Shown here in pieces: positions 35,201 through 49,200 of a DNA stretch of 64,000 bases. The stretch lies in the NCBI GenBank assembly GCA_902729315.2, contig LR746264.1, forward strand, positions 4,551,878-4,615,877, written 5' to 3'. Each line of letters opens with the position of its first letter. Positions within the stretch are counted from its first letter, which is position 1. A program made the position numbers and the translations under genes. The notes under the pieces were generated by a model that saw nothing but the letters and a program-made list of their open reading frames with translations, was not told where the DNA came from and made no database searches. Source of the DNA: Spirodela intermedia (lineage: Eukaryota > Streptophyta > Magnoliopsida > Alismatales > Araceae).

Positions 35201-38200
35201 GGAAAACAAAGCTATTTTCTTGAAGAATACTTGTCAAAGCTTTCTCAGTATTCTTACGTTACTGTTGGAATATTTTTTGTAGGTCGCCTTAGCTGGAACC
35301 CATTACTCGTTTCTGCAGAGAATTGGTGCAATAGTGGTGAAGTATCAGATATGCATCATTTAAAATATTATCTATTCATGCATGTGTGTGTGTGTGTGTG
35401 TGCGTACTCATTTATCCTGGTACACGGGTGTGCATGTACCCTTGGGTGTACATGATATGCATGTACACACATGGTTGAATGGGTAGTACAAATTTGTGCA
35501 ACATTTCATGTGCATGTGCATGCATGTCTTTTTATTATTACTCATTGATGGATGGACCTTTATCTTGCAGCGTAATGGAACAAAGCTTTTTGTAGTCGGC
35601 ACTGGTGCATCTCTGGTATGATAATTCCTTGAAAATAAACTTCCTGTTGTACGGAAAACTTGCAAAAACTTCATGCTATCAACATAATTTAGCCTCTAAA
35701 TTTTTTATTACTCTGGCTTCCCAATCATGGATGGTTACTCTCCCGATAGAGAAGTTGTGGAACAATGCACCTATTTGTGTGAATGTATCTAATTCTCAAC
35801 AGCCCAGCCGCAAACTCCCATCCCCACACCACCTACCTATCCTCACACTTGACCCCAAGTCTGCTTGTGCTATTTTTGATTTCGAGTCACGGGCTTAATA
35901 GCCTTCTCTTAGTGACTATCAAACTCTGTGGTCTTCTCAGTTTCACTCGTCAATGTTTTAGCTCAGGTCTTGCATGCCTTCTTTTTTTCCCTCAATCTCT
36001 TTGACTTATTGTCTTTTATTATCTTTTGATTTGAATGATGAACATCGGTTTCTTACAAGTTGGAGGTGCGGAGCTTACAAAATGTCCCTAGGGCACATTT
36101 TGATGTAGTCATGTAGCTGAGAAGACCTTTTTAGGTTCTTATTTGGGTTGAAGAATGTTCTCTTTAGGAAGATTTGAATAAAAGTGACTGAACTCAATAA
36201 TTTGAACACTCTAAGTCTGACATGAAACTTGCTCCGAATCTGTTTTAGAAGCCGTGTAAGTGCAAGAAAGTTGTCTTAGTATCTTGAGTCATTAGATGAC
36301 CTTTCATCTTAACGGTTATAACACTTGTCTTAGTTTTGTCTTTGCAATGCACCACTTTTGATCCACACGTGGAGCAATGTAATAATACTATAGATGCTTT
36401 TAAAGGATGGCTACCTGGGCTTAAAACTTCATGCTTGATACTGATTACACGCAACATGAGTATCATGCGTTGTCCCCTTGTGATCTATACCAGTGCAAGC
36501 AAGACTTCATGGTAGGTTCGTGTACATTAGTCAAGTGCAGCTGAAGTTGAACAAAAGTCCATGGTGCTCCCCATGTGACTTGGTCCAGATGTTGTATGTC
36601 AAGTTCTCTAACTATTTGGTCAGTTTGATTTTGGGATTAAAACATAGTTCCATGAAAGCCTTCATCAAATTATTTTAGCTCCGTTTTTACAAATTATGCC
36701 CTAAATGCAAGGGAGAGTTTCCTTCCCAACTATAAGAGTTCTGATGCAATCGTACTCCATGTAAAGTGGTTTTCTAGTTCGGGCATTTAACATGGAGTTT
36801 CTCTTGATGGAAAAGTAGATGTTATACAGCCAGTGGGAGCTGGATGGGTGTTGTTTTCTGTCTTCATGGAAGAATAGATGCTTTACAACTAGTGAGAGCC
36901 GCATGGGTGTTCTTATTTGTCTGAATGGAAGAATAGATGATATCCAACTAGTGAGGCCGCATGGGCGTTCTTTTCTGTCTGGATGGAAAAATGGATGCTA
37001 TACAACCAACTAGGTGCCAATATGGAATGATTGAGGCCATATATGAGCTCATGTATGACTATTTTTACTTTCTCAAGTTACAGTGTTTGGTATATCTCTG
37101 AAATCGTGTATTTTCAGATAGGAACTGGCGTAACCAATGCCCTGATGAAGGCTAGAAAAGCGCTTGACAAAGATTTTGCCGGAGAAGCAGAGGATGTCCC
37201 CATACTCTCAACAAGTGCAGCCTACGGTCTCTACATGGCAGTGTCAAGCAACCTTAGGTAAATGGGTTTAGAGCGATGTTCTATTCGTTTGAGACATTTT
37301 TAGCAAATAATGGAAGTTATTTCTACCCTTATCAATCGCCATTTTTTCTCTAGTTTTATTTATTTACACTGTTTATTGCATTTCATTTTTACCTGGTGCA
37401 CAAATCCTATAAAACTGATGCAAATATAATTAATCTTCTTTGTAATGTTTTAATCATGAAAACTCACTACACACATTGTGACCGATGTTTACGTCCCTGT
37501 TTCATTTGCAAATATGGAATGATAGATACCATATATGAATCCTATAAAAATGATGAAAAATCTAATTAATGTTCTTTGCAATCTGTCAACCATGAAAACT
37601 CACTACACACATTGCAACCGATGTCTATGTCCTTGTTCTTCATTTGCCAATATGGAATGATAGATGCCATATATGAATCCTAAAAAAAATGATGAAAATC
37701 TAATCAACGTTCTTTGCAATCCGTCAATCATGAAAACTCAACTACACACATTGCGACCGATGTCTATGTCCTTGTTCTTCATTTGCCAATATGGAATGAT
37801 AGATGCCATCTATGAATCCTAAAAAAAGTGATGAAAATCTAATCAATGTTCTTTGCAATCCGTCAATCATGAAAACTCAACTACACACATTGCGACTGAT
37901 GTTTGCATCCCTGTTGTTCTTCATTTGTATTCCCCGGCTCTGAAAGTTTGTGTGAAAAAGGTACCAAGTATTGGCCGGGGTAGTTGAGCAACGAGTCTTG
38001 GAGCCCCTCCTGCACAACCAGAAGCTTGTTCTGAGTGCGCTATGCTTTGCTGTGCGGACCGGCAACACCTTCTTGGGATCCCTTCTGTAAGTGCTTCCTT
38101 CTCTCCTCAGAACCAGTCCCCTGGGAAGATTTTTGACACGTCCGTCATCTGTGAACAGGTGGGTCGACTATGCTCGCTGGATCGGAGTCCAGAAGATCCG

Positions 38201-38207
38201 CGAATAA
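32245..38207 (+). CDS. RETICULATA-RELATED (DUF3411) chloroplast membrane protein
   Basis: RETICULATA-family proteins are plastid-envelope proteins that affect leaf mesophyll development; their biochemical role is unknown. Exons: 32,245-32,919, 33,591-33,659, 34,991-35,122, 35,283-35,336, 35,571-35,615, 37,118-37,257, 37,961-38,086, 38,159-38,207; all GT-AG, phases agree, 429 residues. Residues 1-~45 are rich in Ser/Arg/Pro and poor in acids, as in a transit peptide. A Gly/Ser-rich linker (~98-134) precedes the DUF3411 domain from ~140 (NRLEALLALSQAGRSLGSIP, FSGFKERLLADDLFLTKV, YERRRENFMKELD, FADVVMAIIADFMLVWLPAP). Later hydrophobic segments (VVGTGASLIGTGVTN, FLGSLLWVDYARWIG) are probable membrane spans. 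The first in-frame ATG is 32,245. Exon 1 is GC-rich and the later exons are not. Which RER paralogue it is cannot be decided here. Confidence 0.88.
35383..35402 (+). repeat. (TG)10 microsatellite in intron 4 of the RETICULATA-RELATED gene
   Basis: Ten uninterrupted TG units; the following ~120 bp are also rich in TGCATG words. Confidence 0.85.
36815..37010 (+). repeat. ~66-bp minisatellite, three units, intron 5
   Basis: Three imperfect units each contain TGGAAGAATAGATG-like, AACTAGTGAGAG-like and GCATGGGTGTTCTT-like blocks. Unit starts are near 36,815, 36,880 and 36,942. The array lies in the long fifth intron. Confidence 0.7.
37404..37930 (+). repeat. ~139-bp tandem repeat, about 3.7 units, intron 6
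   Basis: CATTTGC marks units at 37,503, 37,641 and 37,780, with a truncated one at 37,922 (spacing 138, 139 and 142 bp). Each unit carries ATATGGAATGATAGAT, ATGAATCCTA and ATGAAAACTCA. An older partial unit precedes. The array fills most of intron 6 and stops 30 bp before exon 7. Confidence 0.85.
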
Positions 38208-38676
38208 GTGGTTGATATTGGCTGAAAGTAAATCATCTCTTCAAGTTCAATGAATGCCCTCCGATGGGTTCCATTCCGCCTTCTTTGATTTTTCGTTGGC
38301 GGGGACATGCTGGGGCTGCTTCCGATCCATCTGCCCTCCCCAAGATGGCAAGTTTATCCGTTATAAACTAGAAACCGGGTCTGCCCCCCTCTTTGATCTC
38401 ACCTGTGGGTTCGTCTCTTTCCTCTTGGAACCAAAGTATAGCTTGAGCAGTGTGTGAAGTCATCTCATGTGAACTGGCAGTTCTCATTTGTGGCATACAT
38501 GTTTAAAGCTAAAACTTATACACTGGTGATTGGAGTGTTAATGGATTAAGCCCAAAGTCCAGCACCTATTGGCCTGGGCTTTTGTAGACATGGGTAGTTG
38601 AATCTATTGACTCTGAGAGCCTTAAATCTTTTGTAGACTTGGGTAGGTGAATCCAATCCAGAAACAAATGTAGCCT

Positions 38677-38717
<41 letters not shown>

Positions 38718-40233
38718 AGGAAATTCTAATCTTTGTTACAAAATTTTAATTCTCAAAATGAGATCACTAGGATTATGAAACATAATTATGTTAATACTTT
38801 CTACAATCCTACAATGCAATTGGTGTTGTATATTCTAATGTTGGCAAATAACAAGAGATGAAAAGAAGAGAAAAATTGATCATGAATATGTTATTCTTGC
38901 ATCAATACTCTAAAGATGTTTCAAATTGTAAGATTTGGGCCATTTGTTGTTTTATTATATTTTTAGGCACTAATTTGGTCAGCCTACTTAAGATATAAAT
39001 CTAGAAAAAGAGTATTATGAGCAGATACTTTAGCTTATTAGAACCATGAAATCTAGTGAAGGTTATAGCTAAGGAATTTGTGCCCAACAATTGTGCAAAA
39101 AAAATTTGTGGAACCTAAGAACAAGATACATAGAGAGTGGACCAAGCTAAGAGGATCAAATTAATAGAAATCTTGGTTTCAACACTTGTACAAAAAAAAA
39201 TAGTTAAAGGTCCAAAAAAGACCAGTTTAGTCCCCTCCTAGTTCCTCTCACAACCTCCTTACAACCAACAAGTGATAATGGAACCTATCTCTATTATAAC
39301 ATTTTCAAGTAATGATATAAATAATAAGCTTCATACACTTTATTCACTTCAAAATATATATGGCTTATTTTCCGCAACATATTCGTTAAAAAAATTCAAG
39401 GTTCTATTGACCCACTTGATACAATTTTGTTGTCATATTTATTGATTTGATCATCCAGATTAATTTATGATAGAAAATGAATCTTTTCGTCAGTTGGTCA
39501 CCACCGTTTTCTTTAAGTGAAAGTAATTTATTGTTGTTTAGTCAAATAGTGTGCCCCAAGCTTGTTGTTATGTTTAAGAAAATATATCATCATGCTAAGA
39601 TTACACTAATACCAAAATTATGTAGTCATATGTTTATGTCAACTTAGTATGTAAGATTTTTTTGGTATTAAATACATCTAGATCATTAATAACTGATGAT
39701 AAGTCAGGTCATTCCTTTCCTTATGCGTTGTGGTAAGTGCTTCAATAGACATGTGAGGAGTATTTACTTATTTCTAAGATCTAGATTGCAACTATTTGCA
39801 ATTTAGATCAACTTTTAGTGATTATTGTACTATGTTTCTAATCCACAGCATTGTATCTCACTTCTCCACGTATCTTATCATGCCATCACACATTCTCCCT
39901 TCTTCTCTCTCTCTATCTCTTATCCCTATTGGGCCAGCATCACTCTCTCTCTCTCCCATTGTAGTTGAAAGATAATATTTAGCTATTTACATTATTAAAG
40001 AGATATTGGTGAAAATAAAATATCCGCTTGTGGTGCATCATTCACTATTTAATGAAGTTAATTATCAAAGTCAATTTTGCATAAATTAAGCTTGTTGGGC
40101 CTCTCTCTCTCCTCCCTCCATTCCCTCCCTCCCTATGGATTGAGATATCGCCATGAAGGATATCACGCGCCTTACCCACCCATGTGCGTAAGCTATTCCA
40201 TTCAAAATTCCCGTTCTGAACGCACCGTCTCCC
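38208..40233. other. Intergenic region between the RETICULATA-RELATED and PPR genes
   Basis: The first ~500 bp probably hold the 3' UTR. The middle is AT-rich without open frames of interest. A pyrimidine-rich run (CTCTCTCTCTCCTCCCTCC, 40,100-40,133) just upstream of the PPR gene looks like a plant Y-patch core-promoter element. No transposon proteins were seen. Confidence 0.5.
38681..38712 (+). repeat. (TC)16 microsatellite
   Basis: Sixteen uninterrupted TC units about 470 bp downstream of the RETICULATA-RELATED stop codon. Confidence 0.9.
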
Positions 40234-43200
40234 ATGGCGACGATGCCACCGGCAGCAGCAGGAGACCCTTGCAGGTGCCACCCTCAGCTGTTTCTCAGTC
40301 TTCCTCAAGCTCTGCCTTCGAGCAGAGGATGGAGAGGCGTCTGTGCCCGGCCAGAAGTGTGGGTCCCAGGCCCGAGCTCGGTCCTCTGCTACGGTGAAGG
40401 CAGCAACGGGGACTGCAGCGATGACGGAGATGGTGACGGCCAAGGCACCAGTGAGAGGGCCAGCGGCAGTGAGAGAGGTGGAACTCCATCTTCAATTGGT
40501 GACCGAATTGGGGAGCAAAGGGTGACGGGGTTTGTGGACTACAACAAGGGGCGGCGCAGGCTGTCTGTCCAGGTTGGCGGCGTCGGAAGGGACAGGTTAC
40601 CGGCGAGATATCGTCTTCGTGCGGCAGGGAGTGTGGACTGGACGGTGACGGAGGTGGCGGAGAGGATCCTGAGGCTTGAACACTGGAATGACATTGAAGG
40701 CATCCTTAACCGCTGGGCGGGTCGTTTTGCGCGGAAGAACTTCCCCCTTCTTATCCGGGTAATGAATCGACTTCGTTTTTAAATTCTCTTCGTCCCGTGG
40801 TTTTCGGTCAGAGCATAGCCGACTGCATTCTCTGATTTTTGGCCCTTCTAATTTGTGGATAATTGTTGATCTGCACGGCCAGATGCATTATCGGCGTACG
40901 TAGATGTTCTGTTTTCATTCAATGGACAGCAGCTCCTGGTTAATTGGCGATCCACAGTTAGGACCTTTTTTTGATGTATACTCGGTGATAGGCAACTCAA
41001 TAGTTTTGGCGGCAGCTAATGAGGTATCTAAACTTCCATGAAAACATTTCATTGGATTCTTCATGTGTCTTGACTCCAAAATAAATCAATGGCATGATGT
41101 CACGTAAGAGTTGTTGGGTATACGTGGAAATCGAATTCAACGGTTATTGTTGGGTTTATCTCACAAAAAAAAAAGAATTCAAACAGAGAAGAAGAGAAGG
41201 CACAGTTGAATTCAAATGGTTGGAGTTGTGAGAGTTGGATTAAATCCTGTCTTCCACTAAAATGGGTTTAAATGAACGTTTTGGCCCAAAAAAGTAACAA
41301 AAAGTGGTCAACAAGTGATAGATTGGATTCTTGTCCGATTTCTATGACCCCATCTCCAGTGAAATTAATTGTCCTCCTTTCTCTGGGCATCCTCTCAACT
41401 TTGTTGTGTTATTTTATTCCTAGATACTGAGAATCGATGAATTGAGAAGTCCGAAAGCTAAGAATAATATGAATTTGATGAATTATAAGTCCTGTGCTGA
41501 CCCAAATTTAAGAACCATAAGCTTTTGGTCATTAGTTCAGAACTTCACATGCACTGGAATGGATCAAACTCCAGAAACAAGGACAAGACTTAATCTATCA
41601 TGCACTCTACAACCTTACTTTGACTGACAATCAAAGGAAGTGAATAGAAGAGGCAAGCACTAACAATTGGGGGACGTTTTATTTTTTTCTTAAATCTGTT
41701 TTCTTAAAGACACTTCATATGATATATCTTTACCCTTTTGTGTCATCAGAATTATTTTTCCCTTTACTGGATTACACATTATTCATTGTTAGCCTGTCAA
41801 TTTGTGTGTCCTCCTTTTTTGCGTGAATTGTAACTGTTATATGTCCCTATTTGCATTTGGTTCTCGTGAAAACCATGGCCTTTTCCCCTTAGGCACGCTT
41901 TCTTGGTATTGATATCCTACTATTTAATTTTTTTGGGATATTTTGAGTCATTTCGGATGTTTTTAGGCTTCTAAACGACTTGCCTGTGGTTTCTTGTAGG
42001 AATTATCCAATGCCTGTGCCATTGAGCATAGCATTAAAGTCTTTTCCTGGATGAAAAATCAAAAGGTTTACCATGCTCAGAATGATATCTATAACATGCT
42101 GATTCAGTTGCATGCAAAGCATAATCGAACTGATCAAGCACGTGGATTGTTTTTTGAGATGCAAGAATGGCGGTATTGATAATAGTGTTCCTGCTATACA
42201 TTAAGAACTTGGCTGAACTCTTTGTAGCTGCTTTGTGGTTTAGACCTTTTCCCGTTAATAACTAATTATATTTCTTCGTGCTGACTGTTTTTTGGTTCGA
42301 ATGGAATAAACATTGAAAAACTCAAGTAGAAATCATGTCTACTATTTTTTATTACGTTTGGTTTTACAGTTTTCTCATATCTGCAGTGATGAAATTACAT
42401 TTGTCAGGTCCAGGAATTCAACTGTATGCATGCTAGTCAAAATTGATAAGTAATAAGTCATTCAAACGACAAAAAAATGACTTAAACAATGCTACACGTC
42501 ACTTTCTATAGGGACATAATGTCGGTTACTACATAATATTCTCATACCCTCACCTCTCATTGTGAGTCAAAATGATCAGGGTTGCCTTAATTTTGTTGGG
42601 ACATTTCTGAGTGTCATTGATTATGGAAACTATTTTTTGTATCTCGACATCATCATAGATGACACATCATTAAAAAGGACCCAAAAGGTATCAGAAGACC
42701 CACATTTCTGTACATTTCTTTATATCATATGCAGATATCTGCTATAAAGTGATGATGCCCCAGATGGAGTCAGCTATGTCAGTTATTTGAGAAAATGATC
42801 CTCATCTAGGAACATTGCATTAATGCTGAGGTCCTAAATTACTGGCAATTGATGATGTTTTGCGTCTATTAATATACAGGAAGTACCATTACAGTGAAAT
42901 CTGCGAATTGTGGATAACACTCAGTCAAAAGTCTGCTGTACGTACAGTGGATCTTCTGATGTTCAAAAGTCGTATAAATCCATACGTTGTTCAATGCTTC
43001 TGCAGCTTTATATGCTAAGATTCAAATATTTTTGCAATAATCTTGGTGAAGGCATCTGGTGTAGATGAGTTAAGATTGGCCTTGGTAACCCAGGACAACC
43101 CAAGATCTATTAATGAGTTGAGTTCAATCGGGCTCTAAATGGTATAAATTTGAGAATTTAGACCTGGTTATGCAATTCGCTTTCTCATTTCTTATTTTAA

Positions 43201-46200
43201 TGATGCCGTCCTTTGCCCATGTTTTTTTCTTGATGATCAATGCTAGGTTTTCACTATTTATAGTTGCAAGCCTGTTGCTGGTTCATACCATGCTCTAAAT
43301 CAATCCGATGTAGTTATTTTATAATTTTTCTCTTGGGTGTTAACACTAGGTTTTCACTTTTGATAGTTGCAAGCCAGATGCAGACACATACAATGCTCTA
43401 ATCAATGCGCATGGGCGAGCTGGCCAATGGCGTTGGGCAGTAAATATAATGGATGATATGCTTCGTGCTGCTGTATGTATTATTTTTCGTCCCATTTGTT
43501 AAAAATCTTTACCCTCTCAGCGCTGTACTGCTCATACTTTGTCAAAATGAGAAAGATATTGATGATTGATTCTCGTAATTTTGTTCCACACGAGTTATTT
43601 TTGCCTACATGAGAATTATCTTATATGCGGATGCAAGGAAATCTTCACAGAGAGTATTCTGTGAAAATTTATGCTTTGATGCTTCTAAATGCTAGTCATT
43701 GCCGTCTACTAAATCCACATAATAAACCTTCTCATTTTCTTCACGCACTCATTGCAGTGATAATATTTGGTCTCCTCTATGGGAGTTTCTCCCTCTCCTT
43801 TGATCTTGGTGCCTGGAATCTGGTGATTGAAAGCTGTATTATCTGATCCTTATTAAAATCGGCAGTACCTGATCTGATCTGGCGGGGAGACTTGGATACC
43901 TCACTGGGTCAGTCACAGGGATGAGGCATCCTTTACTTGACAGACATGGGGAGTGAGTTGTACTGTAGTTGTCTGAGTTGAGATGACTGGGCAAGCAATC
44001 AGTCTACCCAACTCAGATTGGTTGATTCCTGGCCAATGTAACCCGTCCAGACAGCATTAAAAAGGCTTGGACCAGCTAATTTGGCCCATCTAATTCCAGA
44101 TCTTCATCCAGATCTGACCACTCGATTCAGTTCTAAGAACAATGTTGCTTGTGATTTTTGATTGTATTTTCTTCCATTTTAAGGTTTAATCTGATAGCTG
44201 AGTCATCTGCATTACTCGTTCATTTCATTCAGCGAATAGTGAAGATGCATGCTTTCTTGCAGCATTAGGGTTCCTTGTCCCCTATTTTCCTTTTACTGAG
44301 ATTTTGTTTGACTATATTTCTGATAACTCTTTTGGAACTTGAATAAGACTTTTTAACATGGTGCTCTTTTCTTATCCAATGTTTCAGTTTTCGGCCTCAG
44401 CTCACACCCTCTCTTATATCAAAGTCCTTAAGTCCTTAGTCCTGATCACCACGCCAGGGGGATGAATCTTTGATTCATCTTGACTTTAGGTTTAGGATAG
44501 GAGATCAAAGCACAGATCGGCAAAGTCCTTAATCCTGCCTTGAACTAGGAGCACTATTTTAATCATTTAACTCTGGCTGCTATGTTGATAAATTTGTTAT
44601 TGTAACTTAATATGCTCACTGTCTCACATTTTGGTGAATGCATGTTATTTTCTAGTTCATGAATTATCTTCGTAGCATTTTATTTTTACAAAGCGAAACC
44701 AAATGCCTTCAATGCTAAGTTGATTAAGTTGAACTCAGACTTTCATGCTTTAGCAAAAGAGAAAACTGGCTGAATATAGGACTCCTTTCCACTAGTAGAT
44801 TAACTGTGATTCATTACTTGTTCAACTTTTCTTACTGCAATTGCAATGTTTCTACATAGACGATGGATTGGAGTTGTGAAGTTAGATTTATAAGATCCCT
44901 TGAAAGATGATGAGTTTTATTTGGGGAGTTCCATGCTTGCAATGGCTCATGGCTCACGATAGCAGGATATTTCAAAATTTCAGAGACTAACTAGCTAGAT
45001 TTATTTTAGAACATCAGGCCTCTTTAGCTTGAGTATCTCTATTACATTTTTACATGTCTGTTAAAAATCTCAATGTACAATTTTTTAAACACTTTTACTT
45101 AAATTGATTTTCTTCCTTTTGATCAAAGATTCACGACGGCCAATGGAAATCTAATCCTTAATCTACTGATCTTGATCAACTGGTCTTGGCCATTTATAAA
45201 ATCTGATTTTAGAACTTTGCTTAGTAGTTGAAACAAATATGGGTAACCCAACGTTTCATCAATGTAAACCCAGTCTCTAGACACTGGATTTCTAGACAAA
45301 TATAGGTAACTCAAGGTTTCTAAACCCAGTTTTGACCAAAAAATTGTTCTTGGATAAATATGAACTAATATTTGACAACAATGGAAATGAAAACATGAAA
45401 CTTTCAGCACTGTGAAAGAGGACATTGTGTCCCCAGGGCATCCAATACATTCAGCATATGTACATTTTGCATAGACCAGGCCTATGATAAATCGGTATTC
45501 TCTAGCCCACATCGGAGTTCAAGCCATTGATCCCGTGGACGGATCTTTCTACTGTTAAATTTATTGAAGTTAGCATAGTTAATACATTAACAGATGAATT
45601 TCTTTCATAACCAGGGGCTGAGATAGAGTTATAGACTGATTTTTTTTAAATATGCTATGAGGATAAATATTTATTTGTCTCATCCTCCAAATCTAGGGAT
45701 GATAAACAGCAGGGTTGTAAAGAATTAGCAGTTAAATTCCCATAACTTGTGTTGGGATTCCTAGCCAGAAATATTGATCTATTTTGTTGAGAGATCTAGT
45801 TCCTATTAGGTACTGAATACAAGTTTGTATGTATCCAATAATCCATGATATGTGTTGCGTCTGTTTAGATGTTTGCCCTTTGTCCCTAGTTGACTTAGGT
45901 GTCACAGAAGTACCTGCGCGCTTTCCATAGTTTCGGCTTGATCTTTAGAGATGTACGACAATAGGGTGTGGGCCAGCCTAAGCGTTTTCCTGGTCTGCTC
46001 ACACCCTTCTTTGAGGGACTGAACTGTGTCCAGTTTCTCCGTTTTTTACCCATAATTTTTTACATTAGGTGCAACCACGTGGTCTAATTTTGTTTTTGGA
46101 ATGCTGTCATTGGTTCTATATCTGAAACACTTGTTTTTACTATTCTCTGTTATCTCTGATATTATTTTTGGAATGCTTTCATCGGTTCTATTCTGACCTC

Positions 46201-49200
46201 AAATATGTCTGTAATATTTTTCTGATTCCTAATTTTGTAGATCCCTCCTACCCGGTCAACATACAACAATTTGATCAATGCTTGTGGATCTAGTGGTCAA
46301 TGGAAAGAGGCTCTTAAGGTTTGCCAAAAAATGACAGACAATGGAGTTGGGCCCGATTTGGTGACTCACAATATTATTCTTTCTGCTCTCAAGAGAGAGG
46401 CACAATATTTGAAAGCTCTTTCCTATTTTGAATTAATGAAAAGAAGAAAGATACTCCCAGACACGATCACTTTTAATATAATCATACATTGTCTTGTAAA
46501 ACTGGGGCAATATGGAAAAGCTGTTGATATTTTTAATTCAATGAGAGAGAAACGAGCTGAACATGCACCGGATGTGGTGACGTTCACTAGTATCATCCAA
46601 GCTTATTCCTCTTGTGGGCAAATTGAAAACTGTAAAACAGTGTTTGACTTGATGATTTCTGACGGATTGAGTCCTAGTTTGATATCATATAATGCTCTTA
46701 TTGGTGCATATGCTTCACATGGAATGCATGTGGAAGCTTTGAAAGTTTTCAAGTTACTGAAAAATTCTGGTTTTCGACCTGATGTTGTATCTTATACATC
46801 ATTGGTGAATGCATATGGTAGATCTGGACAGCCGGAAAAAGCTCGAGAGATGTTTGACAAAATGATGCAGAACTCATGTAGGCCTAATATAGTTAGTTAT
46901 AATGCACTTATTGATTCGTATGGATCTGAAGGGAAGTTAGCAGAAGCCTTAGATGTGCTTCGTGAAATGGAGAGGAACGGGATTCTACCTGATGTCATAA
47001 CCATAAGCACTCTTTTAGGGGCTTGCAGTCGATGTGGTCAAGTTGTGAATATTGATTCTATACTTTCTGCTGCTAAGTGTCGTGGTATTGAATTGAATAT
47101 AGTTGCATATAACTCAGCTATTGGGAGCTATTTAAATATGGGAAGCCCTGACAAAGCCTTGCAGTTGTATGAATCAATGAAAGAAAGGAAGATCAAGCCA
47201 GATGCTGTCACTTTTAATATCTTACTTAGTGGTTTGTGGAAGATGGGAAAGTACGATGAGTCTCTCAAATTTCTCGATGAGATGACGGTCTTGCAGATCC
47301 CTTTATCAAGGGAAGTCTATTCATCAGTCATATGCATTTATAACAAGAAGGCACGTAGTTTCTCCTCCCACTTTTTTCTTTTCTCAACCTTTATCAAAAT
47401 CTGACCATCCCCATACAATTTCCTTTCACATTCTGATTTTCATTTTTCAGGGCCTATTAGCAGAAGCAGAATCCATGTTCGCTAAAATGAAGGAAGCTGG
47501 CTGTTGTCCCGATGTTGTCGCATATACTGCCATGATTGATGTATATGGTGAAGCTGGTAATACTACCTGGTAATCTTGTTCAGTTTAGAAATTTCCTATT
47601 ACTGACAGTGACTCTTTGGGCCTTTGATATGAAGGAGCCTGTGAGAGAGCATGGGAGACATTTCAGGAGATGGAAATGCACGATATCCAGCCAGATGCGA
47701 TTGCTTACTCATCTCTGATGAAATCTTTCAACAGAGGGTGCAAGCCAGAAAGGGTTCTGGCTTTAGCAGAGTTGATGAAAGAAAAATCTATCCCCTTCAA
47801 TTCCGCGATCTCTTTTGAAATTTTATCATCCTGTAGCATGTAAGAAGATACTTCTCATTTGTGATAAATATTTATTTCTAAATAGGATGTAAGCTTTAAG
47901 AACAAGATTTACCGAGTTGTGTGCTTAAGCTTGGTTTTCCACTTTATTGAGTGCTAATAATTTTCGACTCAGCTAAGTTGTCTATCCATGTTGAGATCAC
48001 GGGTAAGGGTCTATTTCTATTGATTGTTGGACCTCCTCACCTGTGTGTCAGCAGAACTGCTATATGTCATGTGCTGAAATTACTTGTCACAGGCATAGAT
48101 TTAATCAATCTATGTGACAGGAGTGAGGTACTTCATGCTTAATCTATTTGTTGTCATAATAAATTACACTATCACCAATTTTAGAACTAATCTGTTTCGA
48201 TTTTGACCTAGCACATTATTGGCTCAAACTGGCCAAAATCTGGGCTGTACTCTTGTTGTCTCTGTTTTGTGTAACACTTTCTTAGTGGTCTTTCAGGAAG
48301 TGATAATCATAATGGATACTTACCATAATGAAAAAACACTCACGCTCATTCATTTTGTGTACTCTGTGCATTTTAGGAAACGAATTTATGTAAATAAATG
48401 AATGCCTTTGAATGGTTATGTTTCCTTGTGGCTTTTGATACTGAAATTGATACCTGGAATCATGAGCTGAAAATTTGCCCCTGATGTTGGATGGCAATGA
48501 TAAGACACTAGATTTGCATGTTTTCTGTAAGGATGGCGAGGGGTAGCTTACATTTGAAGTCCTAATACAACAAAGAAATGCATCGCTGTTTTTCTTTTAA
48601 TACTGCTGTCAGACCTTTTCTGTTCTAACGACATGATTTGCTTTTGGACTATCAGTGAAAAACTGATGCGTGTTGGACTTCTGTTGTTTTAGTATTGCAA
48701 TGAGCATGCTGGATGTGTTTAATGAAACCCCAATAAAATTGCAGAAAGAAGTAATATTCAATTGAGTTTTTTCTAAATTTTGATGGTGTATGTTGTTTTC
48801 TGTAAGTTCTGGGAAAAGGATTACGAGTTCTTCTCATTTGATGATATTTTCTTAAAGGTTGAGAGATTGGAGAACAGCAAGCGAGTTAGTTGACAATTTG
48901 GAACCTTCATTTAGATTCTTTTCACTTGGACTTTTCAATCAGATTCTGCATTTTTTTGGGAAAAGTGGGAAGGTCGACAGTATGATGAAGGTATAATCTT
49001 GTCTAAGCTTATTTTTAAAAAATCCATGTGTCCTTATCTTATTTTGCACACACTTTATGGTGGGGAACGCTGTTGCAAAACTTGTTAGCTCGGTTTAATG
49101 GGCTCCATGTGGAGTCCAGGGTTCCAAAATGGGATTTATCTTTCCTTGAATCAAGAATTTTGTGATGCGTTGCATCTTTAAATCCAATTCAATTTGTTTG

